A stretch of 64,000 nucleotides of DNA, taken from positions 7,009,501-7,073,500 of the forward strand of contig JAILWY010000004.1 of the NCBI GenBank assembly GCA_022113835.1. The letters are read 5' to 3'. The position numbers were made by a program, and so were the translations under genes. Each line of letters begins with the position of its first letter. The stretch's first letter is position 1. Below the pieces are notes generated by a model, which saw only the letters and a list, made by a program, of their open reading frames with translations, ran no database searches and was not told where the DNA came from. The DNA is from Atopsyche davidsoni. Its lineage: Eukaryota > Arthropoda > Insecta > Trichoptera > Hydrobiosidae. This document shows positions 39,372 to 51,743 of this stretch, in pieces.

Positions 39372-39790
39372 AGATTAATGTACAACATCGCAGTTCTTCT
39401 TTGTGTGCTTGAGACCTGGACACATTAGACAGCAACCATGCAAAAAATCGAGGCTTTAGAAACGTGGCTTTATGAGGAATACTTAAAATACCATGGGTTG
39501 ACCCCACAGCACAAATGAGAGATTCATGCAAAGAAGGAAAACTCTCAACAATCGTAAAAAAGCGCGAGGTATCCTTATTTGGCCATATTTTCATAAATAC
39601 TAAATATACCCCTGCTGCAGGGAAAATTTTAATGAAAAAGAGGTCATTGAAGAAGATAGATGTGGAATTTGCGTCAATGGCTGAAAGTCGGGAGTTCAGT
39701 CGAATTAGCAAGACTGGCCCAAGATAAATAAATGTTCGAAAAGATGGTCACCGACCCTCTCTGAGGAGAGACACTTTGAAGAAATATATA
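39372..39790 (+). pseudogene. LINE retrotransposon ORF 3' end, frameshifted
   Basis: Three frames together follow the region after the reverse transcriptase of insect LINEs. 39372 on: RLMYNIAVLLCVLETWT, a stop at 39426, then MQKIEALETWLY. From 39476: GILKIPWVD and, further on, KLSTIVKKREVSLFGHI and NTKYT. From 39663: WNLRQWLKVGSSVELARLAQ, then DK, a stop at 39729, and MFEKMVTDPL with a stop at 39762-39764. Known pattern: ETWTL...IEAFE.W.YRR.LKI.W.D...KR.LS.FGHI...W.......LA.DR..F..MV. At least two frameshifts and two stops make it dead. An (AT)n tract follows as a possible tail. RTE/jockey-type is likely, but the clade is not certain. The reverse transcriptase itself is absent (5' truncation). 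Confidence 0.8.
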
Positions 39791-42700
39791 TATATACAGT
39801 ATTCTGCGTACTGGGATAAAACTGGATTATTTTCTTAAGTAAGGACAGAAATAAAAATCTCAATAGCCTGAAATATGATTTTTCTCTTCGGTTAAGCTCA
39901 TTATTGTCGATTTAATATTAAACATAAGAACTTCCTACTCATCTTCTAAGTTAAATTCGTCTTATTATTTTTGTATTAGTAGAAGTAAATGGGTGTTATA
40001 TAATCTAGAAAATCTTCAAGCTACATCAAGGGCATTCCTTGTTCTTGCTGTTTTAAGACTTACTCAAATCATTTTCTGCTTGCATAGACGGTACGCCACA
40101 AATTAAAATCGGGATGGCCCACAGAGAAGTTCTTATTCTGCATAATTAACGAAAATATTTATTTTTATATCTTTATAACTAAAATATTGATCAAATAAAA
40201 TCGCTAATGTGATAAAAGTCTTCTGAAAGTAACCGTACAATCTCTGGTTCGCGCATCTCTCACGTTGTTGCAGATTTTGTTTATTGACTTTATAAGTATG
40301 TTTTATTGTAGTATTTTGATTGTTTGTATTTTTTGCAGAATTGAGATAACAAAAAGAGTGTTAGCGTTTTTTTTTTTATTTCATGTTATTTTCTATATGT
40401 CCATAGTAAAAAGAACCAAAGCTTAAATTATACGATGTAGAATTTCGAGGCAATAGTGGCTGTGTCGTTAGTTAAGCTATGGCTGACAGCGTTTGCAGAT
40501 AAGTAATTTGACCATTACCGGAAGCCTTTCTTTAGGTCAATTTGCCGACAAACAGCCGACTTGACAATTTATTGTTAGATTTTTTCAGGACAAAACATAT
40601 CGTATTCATGACGACGTTTTTTCGTACTAATCGCTTGACCGATCTCATTGAGATTCGTTCTGCGTCCTTCGGGGAATGATCGCAACCCTTCGATACTGTA
40701 ATAATTTATGGCCACAATACAATCTAATGGCAACGAACTGTGCTGCCGACGTAAAAAAATCTCTAAAAGCTCGAAATATATGGTAATCTACAAAAAAACA
40801 ACAATAATACAAAGCTTTTATCAGTAAAATAAGTCTACCATTTTAAAAATAATTATTTTTTTCTATTACCACACCCGGATTTTTTGTGTAGAAAATCACT
40901 TCTCAAGTATATATATTTTTTCGCATATCATTCGGTTAACGGCGTTGTTACTGTAGCTATATACGGGTAAAACCATTTTTTATTCTTCATAGATCTCACT
41001 CAACAATTGTGAGAGAAACTCTACACATTTAAACAACTTTATTATTTTTATGATTATTTAAAATCTAAAACTTTGAGTAAATTTAAACTGTGATTTTTTT
41101 ATCAAAATTATCTACATTTCAGTTTAATCTTTATCAGCGCTATTTTATGCTGGTTACACTCGCGCGGTTTGGTTGGCATAAATCTGTTATAAAATATTCG
41201 ATCGTAAAATTCCAGTATGGGGTATCGTAAATATGACACCGTGCCAAAAGTGTTTTATGACTCAGACGTTTTCTGCCGAGTTGAGCAAAATGAGCTGCGC
41301 TCTCATTACCAAATACCGCGAAACCAACCATCCCTCAACAACGACCAACGATTTTATACTCAGCAGTCATGTTAATCTGAGTTTAATACTTTTTTAATCT
41401 TATAGAATGTGTAATTTTACAGACAGTATTTAAGGACAACTATTGAAAATTTTAATGTGACCAGTTTCACCAGCATATACTGTTTCAAACATTATAAAAA
41501 TCTTGCCAATAAGTGTCGATAATTATTTACAAAAATAATAATAATTTTTTTGAAAGCCATTAAATGAAGTATTAAGTCAAAATGAATTAATGCTTTAATG
41601 GCTTTCAAAAACCTTTATGAAATTTTTCAACTTATCCAAAAAATATCAAGTATTCTTCAAAACCTCTTCAATATTCAATAAAAGCCGGAGTTCCCGCTGC
41701 AGAAACATTAATTAACTTTTTGTTACTTCAAGCAGTAGCCTTTTTTCTAAATCAGTTGTTAAATCGGAACGGAAACACAAAGGGCCATTACGATTTTTCT
41801 ACTTTTAGACGGAGATAATATTTATTTTTCATTCAATTATAATTTTATTAGCAAATACTTAATAAAATTAAATTTACATAATTTCATTTATAAAATCTAT
41901 ATATTTAGCTCTTTTTTTAATACTTTTTTTATTTTTATTTTGCTAGTGTAGTATTGTCCAAATTGATTGCATATTAAATCTCGGTAAAACCGATTTCACT
42001 GAAAAAATTATTCCTTTTTTTGCTCTGGGGAACAACTTGCAATCAAGACAATTAACTTTTTTTAATCAAACTCATCTGCATCGCAAACGAAACACAATTA
42101 GTTTTAACAAAGAAGTTTTAATGAAAACAATAAACTAATTATTGTTTTAGAAATAAAAAAAACCTATTTTGTTGACTGTTCCTATTTATTTCTTTGTCAT
42201 CTGCATTAAGTGAAGCATATATCGTTTATTTTATTCTAAATCCATGTCCTTGAATATTGTTAGCAGATGATTAAAATTTAAGAAAATAAACATACTTTTA
42301 TAGTTAATCTTCTGGTCACCAACAAAAACTTTTAATAATTTGATTAAGCTCAAGCCAGAAAATATATTATTTAAGTTCTTTAATATCATACTATGACCTT
42401 TCAAGAACTATAACGTCATCATTCATTCGTATTTGCTATTCTGAAGTTGGTATTTATCTATTTGTATGAAATATGATAGCAGCAGAGTAATATCTAAATT
42501 CATATAATGCATTTCACCATCCATTCCATAAACCCATTGTTATCAAGCAATGCAAGAAACAATGTCTGTTCGTACAAATCACGCTGCTTTGGTTTGAAAT
42601 GTGGTTAATTAAAATCGAGAGATAATGCATTAAGCTGGGGTGGTTAGTGGATCGTAATCTGAATAGCAAAGATTTCTATTCATTTTCAGGCACAGTAAAT

Positions 42701-42880
42701 AAACTGTATAAAAACTAAATGGAAAATGATCTGAAATGGAAGAAAAATAAAAAATAAAATAAATTTGAGAGAGAGTCGAATAAATGTTATTGTATTCATA
42801 CTCATTTGAATTTAAGTACTAACTTTGTTTAGTTAAAATCATATCTGGGTTACTTTGTTAGAATTACTCTTTTTTAAAAT
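39791..42880. other. AT-rich non-coding DNA
   Basis: No gene recognised. A 15-bp hairpin lies at 41549-41609. A minus-strand 63-residue frame at 41140-41331 has no domain. Confidence 0.65.
41549..41609. repeat. Perfect 15-bp inverted repeat
   Basis: TTTGAAAGCCATTAA at 41549-41563 is matched by its reverse complement at 41595-41609, with a 31-base spacer. Could be the remains of a small MITE or a hairpin; no target duplication seen. Confidence 0.8.
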
Positions 42881-43024
42881 TATTTTTGAGTAAAATACTT
42901 GCGTGATTTTCCACATGTTCGTTTTTATTTTTGACCAATAAAAACGGACATGTGGAAAATCACTCAAATATTTTACTCAAAAATATTCAAATGGAATTCC
43001 TCCAAGTACTCTATGTCAAAAATA
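42881..43024. mobile_element. Fold-back element, family A, short copy
   Basis: Arms 42881-42928 and about 42938-42985 (TATTTTTGAGTAAAATACTT to GTTCGTTTTTATTTTTGACC and its partner) match the outer arms of the 11601-11817 copy, but the centre is deleted. The right side keeps the outer extension (GGAATTCCTCCAAGTACTCT, then ATGTCAAAAATA), the inverse of the left extension of the 11.6-kb copy. The complete family unit therefore has that extension at both ends. Confidence 0.8.
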
Positions 43025-46000
43025 TTGAATTTCTTAGAATTACTCATTAAATAAGCAAGTACGCAAACGCAGTCCTTACAAATTATGGCAAACAAGGATG
43101 AGTCCGCCTTGTCGCTCTAGTGTATAAAAAGAAATTCTGTAAAATAGCAAACCGATCTTCCAAAACATTTACAATTTTTAAACAATTATTTTTTTCCGTC
43201 TGGAGTCAAATCGAAAGTTGCAGTGATTATTTGCTTAATCACTGAAATTTATATTGACTTGCAGATGGAATTGAAATGTCTTCTGGTATGGATATTGTGT
43301 TGACATATAACTTTTGTAGGTATAAAACAAAAGTCTTAAATCCAATCATTCATTTATATTTTAAAAACAAGTATTTTTGATTATCTAGCCGATAGTTAAA
43401 ATCCCAAAATAAAACAATATCAAATCAAAGACGTTGCGGCAATACACCCTGCAAATTATCATTAAATAATTATTTTCCCTTCAAATAGAAATAATCAAAG
43501 AAAACTGCTGTCTTACGTAATGGATATAAAGTTTAATTTCTACGGGTACTTTTTTAAATCCAAGTATTCATTTATATTTTAAAAGGCAGTTCCCGGATTA
43601 CACGAGCTAGCAGAGAAGCTCGGGTGTAATGGATACAGAATTAGAATCAATTCTGATTCCATCGAGAGGACTGCATCGCTGGAAAAGCACAACAGCCAGC
43701 TCGTTAGTGCAATTTAAATGCAGAGATCTCAATAATGGACTCTCCTGGTCTTTAAGAAACTCCAACTACCCCTTGGAAACTCTGAAGCCTCGGGCTTCAT
43801 ATGCTGCACTCGGTGCATAGGAAAAGAATCGCTGTATTGAAGTAAACTTTGATTAAAGTATCTCAAGCATTTGGAAGATACTTGTACTGTATATTGATAA
43901 ACTCATTGATATTCATTAATATATGCAGTTTATTTTTTAATAAGATTATAAAAAACTTTCAATTTTACTTACCAAGGTGAATATTTATGAATAAAAAAAG
44001 CTGCTTTCTTGATTGAATATAATAAACTTCTATCTATTTTTAATATAAACGTATTTGTGCCTTCAAAATGTTTTGGATAGTGTAGATTTTTTTACTTTAA
44101 AAAATCGAGGGTTAAAATCATATTAACATAATTTACGACTACTAATTAAGAATGAGTATTACTTTTTAAAATTTATTTTTAATAAAAAAACGTCACTACA
44201 GCCACTTTTAAAAGTCAATATGAAAAGCAACGTTTTTATAAAAAGTAATTTTCTAAATTCTGAAACCTTTTTGGGAGACTTTTATCTCTTATCGACTATC
44301 GAGACTTGTTTATCTTCAGCCTCACAGGATACTTCGCGCAGATAGTCAAAATTTTATGGGTGATTATTCTTTATCTAAAACGATCTAACATTCATAAATT
44401 TTGTTCTGAGTCGGACGTTTTGCATAGACTTTTATCTAAATTTGATGTTTCAATTCTATGTCTAATATAAATATTGATTTTTTTTATACACAGTAGAAGG
44501 AAATCTAACCGTCTTACAACATATCCTTTAGTGTGCCCTAGTCAATTTTTTTCATAAGTACATTTAATGAGTATGAGTCTAAAGTAGTGACAAAATTTTA
44601 AAACGTATAATACAGAGTATAAAAATAAATCTTTTGATTAAATAATTAATTATTATTGATTTCATTTGACACAAATCCCCAAAAAATATAGTTCTTACGT
44701 TTATTTGTGATTAGAATAATATATATGATATTTACTTTGGAATTTATTTGTACAATTAAAATTCAATATTCCGAGGTTCTTATTAACAGCTTAAATGCAC
44801 AAACTTTGTATGGTCTTCAGAAATGTATGCCCTTTTATATTGTTTTTTTTTTCTCTAACATGTTGAAACACATAATGGTTAATTTTTTACCTTTGAAACA
44901 CATTACTAAAAAAATTGTCTCGACAACAACACAATTTCGAAACCAACTTATACGTTTTTTTCTTCTTATTTATTACCACTATATCTGTAAAAAAAGTGTA
45001 AAAGTAATAAATCCTTTTTACAAGTGAGGACCTTTTATAAGTTTTCAAACATTCCTTTGTTATTTCGTTTCTCTGTATTTGCGTAATTTGCAATTTCGTT
45101 GAAAGAAAGTAAGAAAGAAATGCGAATAGAAAAACGAAACCATAAATTATGGCTACACATTAAGCATCGAGGGTCATATTTCAACGAAAATCGACCGAGG
45201 TGATAATTGTTTTTTTTTAATGTTTTAAGTAGATATGTTTTTCAAAAAATATTGTCATAGGCATACTACTTGCGATGAGTTCAAAAAATATCTCCAACAA
45301 CAGAAATATATATAAGCTTACCTTTTAGGGATTCCTTAATAATATATGTTTTGGAATACAATACAATATAATACTGACAGGCTTTTAGTACAAGCTGTTA
45401 TTAATTTCAAAAGAGTATAAGGTTATCTTATCTAAAGCACATACCTATTGTGTATCTAAAAATAGTATTTTTTCAGTTTATATTATTATTCAGTTATCTG
45501 CATTCAGAGATAATTTAGAGTTAAATATGAATATATTTATAAAAGCGGCTTGTGCTAAAAAGTAAATGCAGTTATTTGGGAATTAGCTTCCGCTTTGGTT
45601 GTCAGATTTCCCCATTTCTCGCACACGTTACTAATGAGTATTGCAAAGTCCGTGTTTCGGTTTACCGTGGGTGATTGATGGCCACAATTGACGTTGACGC
45701 CGGTTACTAATTAGATAAAACAGAGATATTCTGTCCTCTGTGCCAACGGTGATAACCGATATGCTGATTTTTCGGTGTCGCGACTGATGAATGAATCATT
45801 TCATGTGAATATATAATGGTAGCATTTCGCTGAATTTCCTGTTGTGGCACCAATTTATTGCGACAACTTATCTCACGTTCAGATAAGTGGCAGTTCCTTA
45901 AGGTGGAAAACATCGCAATCACCACACACGCACCCCAACCCTAAGATCAGCGAGTGGTAGCTTTCCAGAATATCGTTATTGTATATCGTATTTGTATATT

Positions 46001-49000
46001 TGTTTCACATCTTTTTTCATTGTCTCTTTGTGTACTTATAAAACATTTTCATAGTTATTGTAACAAACAATGTATAATACTATAATTTGTGAGAGTCTAT
46101 TTGGTTTTTATTATAAATATATAAAGTCAGTATTTGCTAAGAGCTATCAAATATAAAATAAGTATATTTCCCCAAAGAATTGTAATAAATCACTGACCAC
46201 TCACTCAGTCTAAGTAGTATCACTTGATGTCCAATTATAAGTTACATCAAAGTATTTATTAGTTGTAAGCTCTCTCTTAAGTCCTATTTACAGTAAATAC
46301 CCCAAATTAATGATCTTCAATTCTGTTTCATTCAAAATTTACAAAAATCCAGTAGAAAAAATTACCGTTGTTGAATGAAGAATATAAATAACAATGTACA
46401 AAATTGACTCTCAACCAAATAGACAACAAAAACAGTACTTTTTTTCTGGTGCTTAAAAGCAGGTATGAGATTTGGCCTTTTTCTCAAAAGACTCTAAACG
46501 TCTAAACGGTATAACGTGAAGTAAACCCTCTTCTGTATCTATATTAAACATTTTCCAAAAAAAAACCAACCTCTTATTTCACTGAATTAACGCTTGTTAA
46601 CATTAGGGATCCCAACTCTTATACGAATGTTGTTTAGACTCCTGACTCATAATGGGGATGTTTCTAGGAAATAATATCTAACAATAAATAAAAGAATATT
46701 CCAGATTTATATTTCCTTTTTTCTGATGTTTGCTTGGCAATTTTGCTAAACTAGTAATATTTACTGTAAGCCATTGATGAATCACAACTATTGCTTTTGC
46801 TAAACAAAAGTAAAAAGAAATCAAACAGCAAAGCATTTTAAATTGAAATTCTGTTGACGCGCATATCTTGCAATACGTTTAACGCTACATCTCTCATACG
46901 TGACGTCACCTGTGGTGGTCCCGCAAGAAATTAGCCGCACTGTCACCCCAGTCGTAACTCAAGCGAGGAGGGAGGCCCTCGGGAAATTATCAGGCCTCGC
47001 CGGGTGACCATCCGTCAGCGTTAAATGATACCACGCATCGCATTATTGCTTCAAAAAACAACACAAATGGTTTTGACTTCTGTTATTTTCCAAACATCAT
47101 TTTTGTAATATTTAAGGTAGATCCAAAATGGCAGTATAAATATTGTCCTAAGACAGCGTAACTTTAATGTGTGTTTTAACTTTTTCGTGTATTATTGCTG
47201 ACTCTAAAGTTTCAACTACTTCCCTAAGCTCCGTTAGATATAACTTTAGTATTAAAATATTTGTTTACCCTGCATTATGTTAAAATATTTCCACCCCTTG
47301 GTAACCCTTCGTGGTAAAGTTACTGCGCGGTTTGTTGGGAGACTTCGACGCCTACTTTATTCTCCTTGACTTTAGAGAGAGTATTATTAATGCAGTTTGG
47401 ATATTATGTTGCACTTTGTATCCATAGCTGGCATTTCACATGCTTTTACTAGTCGGACGAATAATCAAAATTTGTACAGTGTGACTTTGCTTACTGTTAC
47501 AGTAGCACTTAATTTTTAAAATTGAAATAATCAATTCTTTAACCTTACCACGTTATTAAAAACTTTTTTAAAATGTATGTGGTTTTTGTATAAATATAAT
47601 TTTGATTATTGATTACAATTATAAAATATAAGTATATTTTGACAAGTATTCAATATCATTTAAATAAATATATTATCAAACTTTTTTTTATTAGATTTAT
47701 CTATACTTGTCAATTTTCGGACAAGATCTTCTATAGATTTTAACATGTTAGTAAATGTTTCGCTCATTTTCTACGTTTTTATTATATATAAGGGCTTTAT
47801 TTAGTACACATTAGATTTTCTCCGAAACAATCCATAAAATAAATAATCATGATCTATACTTAAAGTACACACATAATAAAAAATAAGTAGATAATATGTC
47901 ATGTCGGCCCCAAAAAGTGTAATCAACATTAAAAAAAAACATAATAAAGAAGCAAGCTAGAACTGATAACCACTTAGCGATATTACTTTTTGTACTAAAC
48001 ATGCTTTGCAAGTAATTCGATAATTTACACATCACTGCTGGGTTAAGCAGAGACTATAATATTTTACTACTATTTATTATTTAAATATACCTTTAGCCTG
48101 ATTACGATCTGTGATTCACATCGGCTTTCAAGCTACTTTTCAAAAATAAATTTGGGTGCTAAATCAGAGTAGAGAAACTATCTACATAAATGTTAAATAA
48201 AAAACATTGCGGATAAATCATTTCAAAATAAAATATCAACAGACTAAACACAAACACAAAATTCAAACCACTAATTAAAATATTTTTTGAAGAAAATGCA
48301 CATCTAAGAAGACTTTATCACTATAGACATCACTGCACCGATTCAAATACCTTGAAAAAGCTGTTTTTATATACATCCCGCACAACTTTCTTTTCAATAG
48401 ATAAATAGAAAGGATAAGGAGTTGATCTGATAAAAAAAAAAATAGTCTCGTATTTGTGCTAGGTGGTAATGTTAGTGGCTGAGAATTCTGCGAACACCCA
48501 AGAAGTCAAATCAATACATCCTAAAATAACCAAATATTGGAAAAAAGCTTTCCATTCTAGGCTCTTCGGCGTAACAAAGAAACCTCTACAAATCTCGTTT
48601 CGGTGCGCACCTAGAAAGAATAGACAGAGTGACTTGTAATGTAACTGATATCAACTTCCAAACTCATATTACGAACTTGTGTTGGTGGTTAAAATCTCAC
48701 ATTGAAAAATCCATGTCAAACAGCTGTAAATTTGAGTAAACTGAGGCGAGATAATATATTTTATAATTTTAATAAAAATAGTGCTTTTCATTAAAATATA
48801 AAGATTGGTGTAAATATTATATATAAAGCAGTCAAATATTACAATTATTAAAGTTTGAAATTGACTGAAACTAAAGATCCACTCTAATGGTGCTTATAAA
48901 ATTATATTTGAATACCAAAATTCAATTCAATTAGCAACGCTTTTTAGGCTTAAAATATCTAACGCTGGTTTTTTGTTTCATGAAAAGGCTTATTGTATAA

Positions 49001-51702
49001 TAGTTTGTTTTGGGGATTTATTGAACATTTTCAGGTAATTTAATCAATTATCTTTTCGATGCAAATTAATCTGTTCCAGAGACAACAATAAAATTTATTA
49101 TGATAGTAATAATTTAATATTTTCCAGATCGTAATGGGAGCTAGGCACTTAGTATCAAATATACAAATCTGTTTTGTTTCTATTTATTTCAGCTGAAATG
49201 TTGAACATATAATATACTACTAAAGATTTGTAATATAAAAATTCATTAGCAAAAAAAAATTTAAATTTTAAAATTTTGTTGCATGTTTTCTTTTTTGTTG
49301 TTCAAAAGTGTAAATAAACTAAAACAAAAAATTAAATGAATACAATTATCCAAACCTTTTTACACTTGGTTGGTTGGTTTTAAATTTGAAAATGAATAAC
49401 TTGAATTAGTATTGTGAACAGTAAATAAGTTTTCTTCCGAGCCATGTTTTGTACAGTCGATTATATAACATAAATCCATTGTATAAAATTTGTTAAATTT
49501 CGAAAAACATGAATAAGTTATTAGTTTTATCGAAAACCAACAAAACTTAGGTCAATTAAAAGGTCATCCATCATTCAGAAAGTTTTGTTGAAATTGTTGA
49601 TTTGAAATGCTTACATAAGCGTGCTACTTTATTCGTGCTCGGCAGCTGCACAAATAAACCGTCGAGAGAATGGCTTCATTATAGAATTAGTTAAGGTCTA
49701 AAATTATACTAAAATTACCAACACGTCATTATAACTGCTTTAATATTTGAATATGTCTTTACTTGTTGGCGTTGGATTGTAAACGAAAATATTTATCTAA
49801 TGTCAAGTTTTTTTTGATGTTCTGCATTAATTTTCTCTTCCTTTCAACATTGCTAACTTAAACGCCACTATCTGTTGAAATTATCAATATTTATAACTAA
49901 CCCATAGGAAAATATATATTAAGGATGAAGAGATTCCAAGAACATAAAATAAATATTTATGTAATTGGCAAACTGTTTACTTTTAACATTCTTAGGTAGA
50001 CACCAAATTGTATATATGTACAATGTACATACATAAATTATATTGAATAAATTGAATCGTGACTTTAAAATTATGATTTTATTTTTTTTGAGGTTTTATT
50101 TTAATAATAAACCAGTCGGTTTTTTTTTTAATTTAAAATTTATATTTTTAAATATATATCTTCTATTTCATTTATACATTCCTCTTTATGTTGGATTTTT
50201 TCTTGCATAAAAAAATAATGTGAGTAATAAAATACACTTTACCTACCAAAATAACAGTCATGAATAAAATATTTATTTCGCATTACATAAAAACGCTATA
50301 GTGCTTATCTTTACATAATTGTAATCTTGAATACAAATCATATCGTGGAAAGCAGCAGTGAGGCGAAATATTTATTACATTTATATTTTTCCGTGAAATT
50401 TAAGATATTGATATTTTACATTGTCTGCATTACTTTATCCTAAATCCTTTATTTACCTTAATTCACTTGTCCACGTTTAATATTATTTTAATAAAAATTA
50501 TTTGGAATTACATTATAAATTTATATTTTTTAACTATTTTTACTGGACATCGCACTTAAAGTTTTTTTCTCTCTTTTAACAAGCAACGTCTCAATGCTTT
50601 TTATGCTAGATTGTTATTTAAAAAACACTAAGATATTTTGTAATATTTTTAGATATGATATATTAACGAGAGTTATATATTTGGGGCATTTTATATTTTT
50701 ACTAAAATAAATAAACTCACTTCATACTTATACTAAAGCGTGATACTTAAATTATGAAACCAAACTGAAAATTATTAAATTATCAAATTACTTAAATACC
50801 GAGAATAAGTCTATAATTTAAACAAAACTAAATCATTATAATATATATTGTATTACCTTTCTGGATTATTATCTATTAATTATAAAATAAATTTTGTTAA
50901 GTATTTTAGTAATCATATTTTGGCAAAACCTTATTTCTTGCCTATTAATGGTTTTTAGACTAACCAAATTATAAATACAAAAGGTATCAATATCAAATAC
51001 ACTCAAATATTAAATATAAAAGTTATCTTTATGAATTTGAATTTTAAATATATAATATTAATTTATGCATGGCTTGCACAATTAATATACTTAATTATTT
51101 ACTTAATCACATATTTATTAAAGGAAATTTTTTTTTTTTAATATTTTTTTCTATTAAATTAAGATGTATTTTATTGAAATCATAGATCAAAAGGTGCTAC
51201 TAACATAAAAATATGGCACAAGCAAGTGACAACACTGTATTCTGATAAAAATAATATCTTTTAGCATTTTCAGTTCTAATTATTAATAATTTGCTAGTTC
51301 ATTGAATTAATAGTACATAAAGTGTAATAAGATAAATATTTGTACTAAACCTTTTTCAATGATACAACCAGTGATATTTTAATCTCAATCGAATCCACGC
51401 AATAGAAGCGTAGACATTACTGCGCGAGCATGCAGTTTTTCATGATTTCCCATCCCTGAGGGAGCAGTCACGTAAACGCAAAGGTAAAAGATGTACAAGT
51501 GTTCAGAAAGTGTTCGCACTTTTCAGATCCGCTCGCAAAACCTTTTCTCGGCAACTCTGGTATTCGATAATTATATTCACACAATAACTTCAAATTAAAA
51601 AATAATTTATTAAATTTATCATTTAATATCATAAAAGTCTGCTAAATGAGTATCATAACGAATTCTCAGATAAACAACAAGTAGAAAGTCTTCATTTAAA
51701 TT
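43025..51702. other. AT-rich non-coding DNA with a GC-rich patch at 46890-47040
   Basis: No gene recognised. The 106-residue frame at 44707-45027 is F/I/K-rich with no domain. At 46901-46908 TGACGTCA, a perfect CRE/ATF-type palindrome, abuts CACCTG (an E-box-like hexamer) at the edge of a GC-rich patch. The 63-residue frame at 43629-43820 in a mildly GC-richer stretch is unassigned. Confidence 0.6.
46901..46908. promoter_or_regulatory. CRE/ATF-like palindrome TGACGTCA
   Basis: A perfect eight-base CREB/ATF motif followed by CACCTG, at the start of about 150 bases of GC-rich sequence in an AT-rich background. No adjacent gene was seen, so a regulatory role is a guess. Confidence 0.25.
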
Positions 51703-51703
51703 A

Positions 51704-51740
<37 letters not shown>
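51703..51740. repeat. (AT)n microsatellite, about 38 bp
   Basis: Nearly pure AT run with one GT, followed by GCATGAGTGTAAATGTGTGC. Confidence 0.95.

Positions 51741-51743
<3 letters not shown>

Noticed and set aside
39301..39711. 136-residue minus-strand open frame
   Set aside because: Antisense to the LINE remnant, whose plus-strand frames give the recognisable protein pattern.
44707..45027. 106-residue plus-strand open frame
   Set aside because: AT-rich F/I/K/Y composition, no domain, and typical of random open frames in AT-rich DNA.
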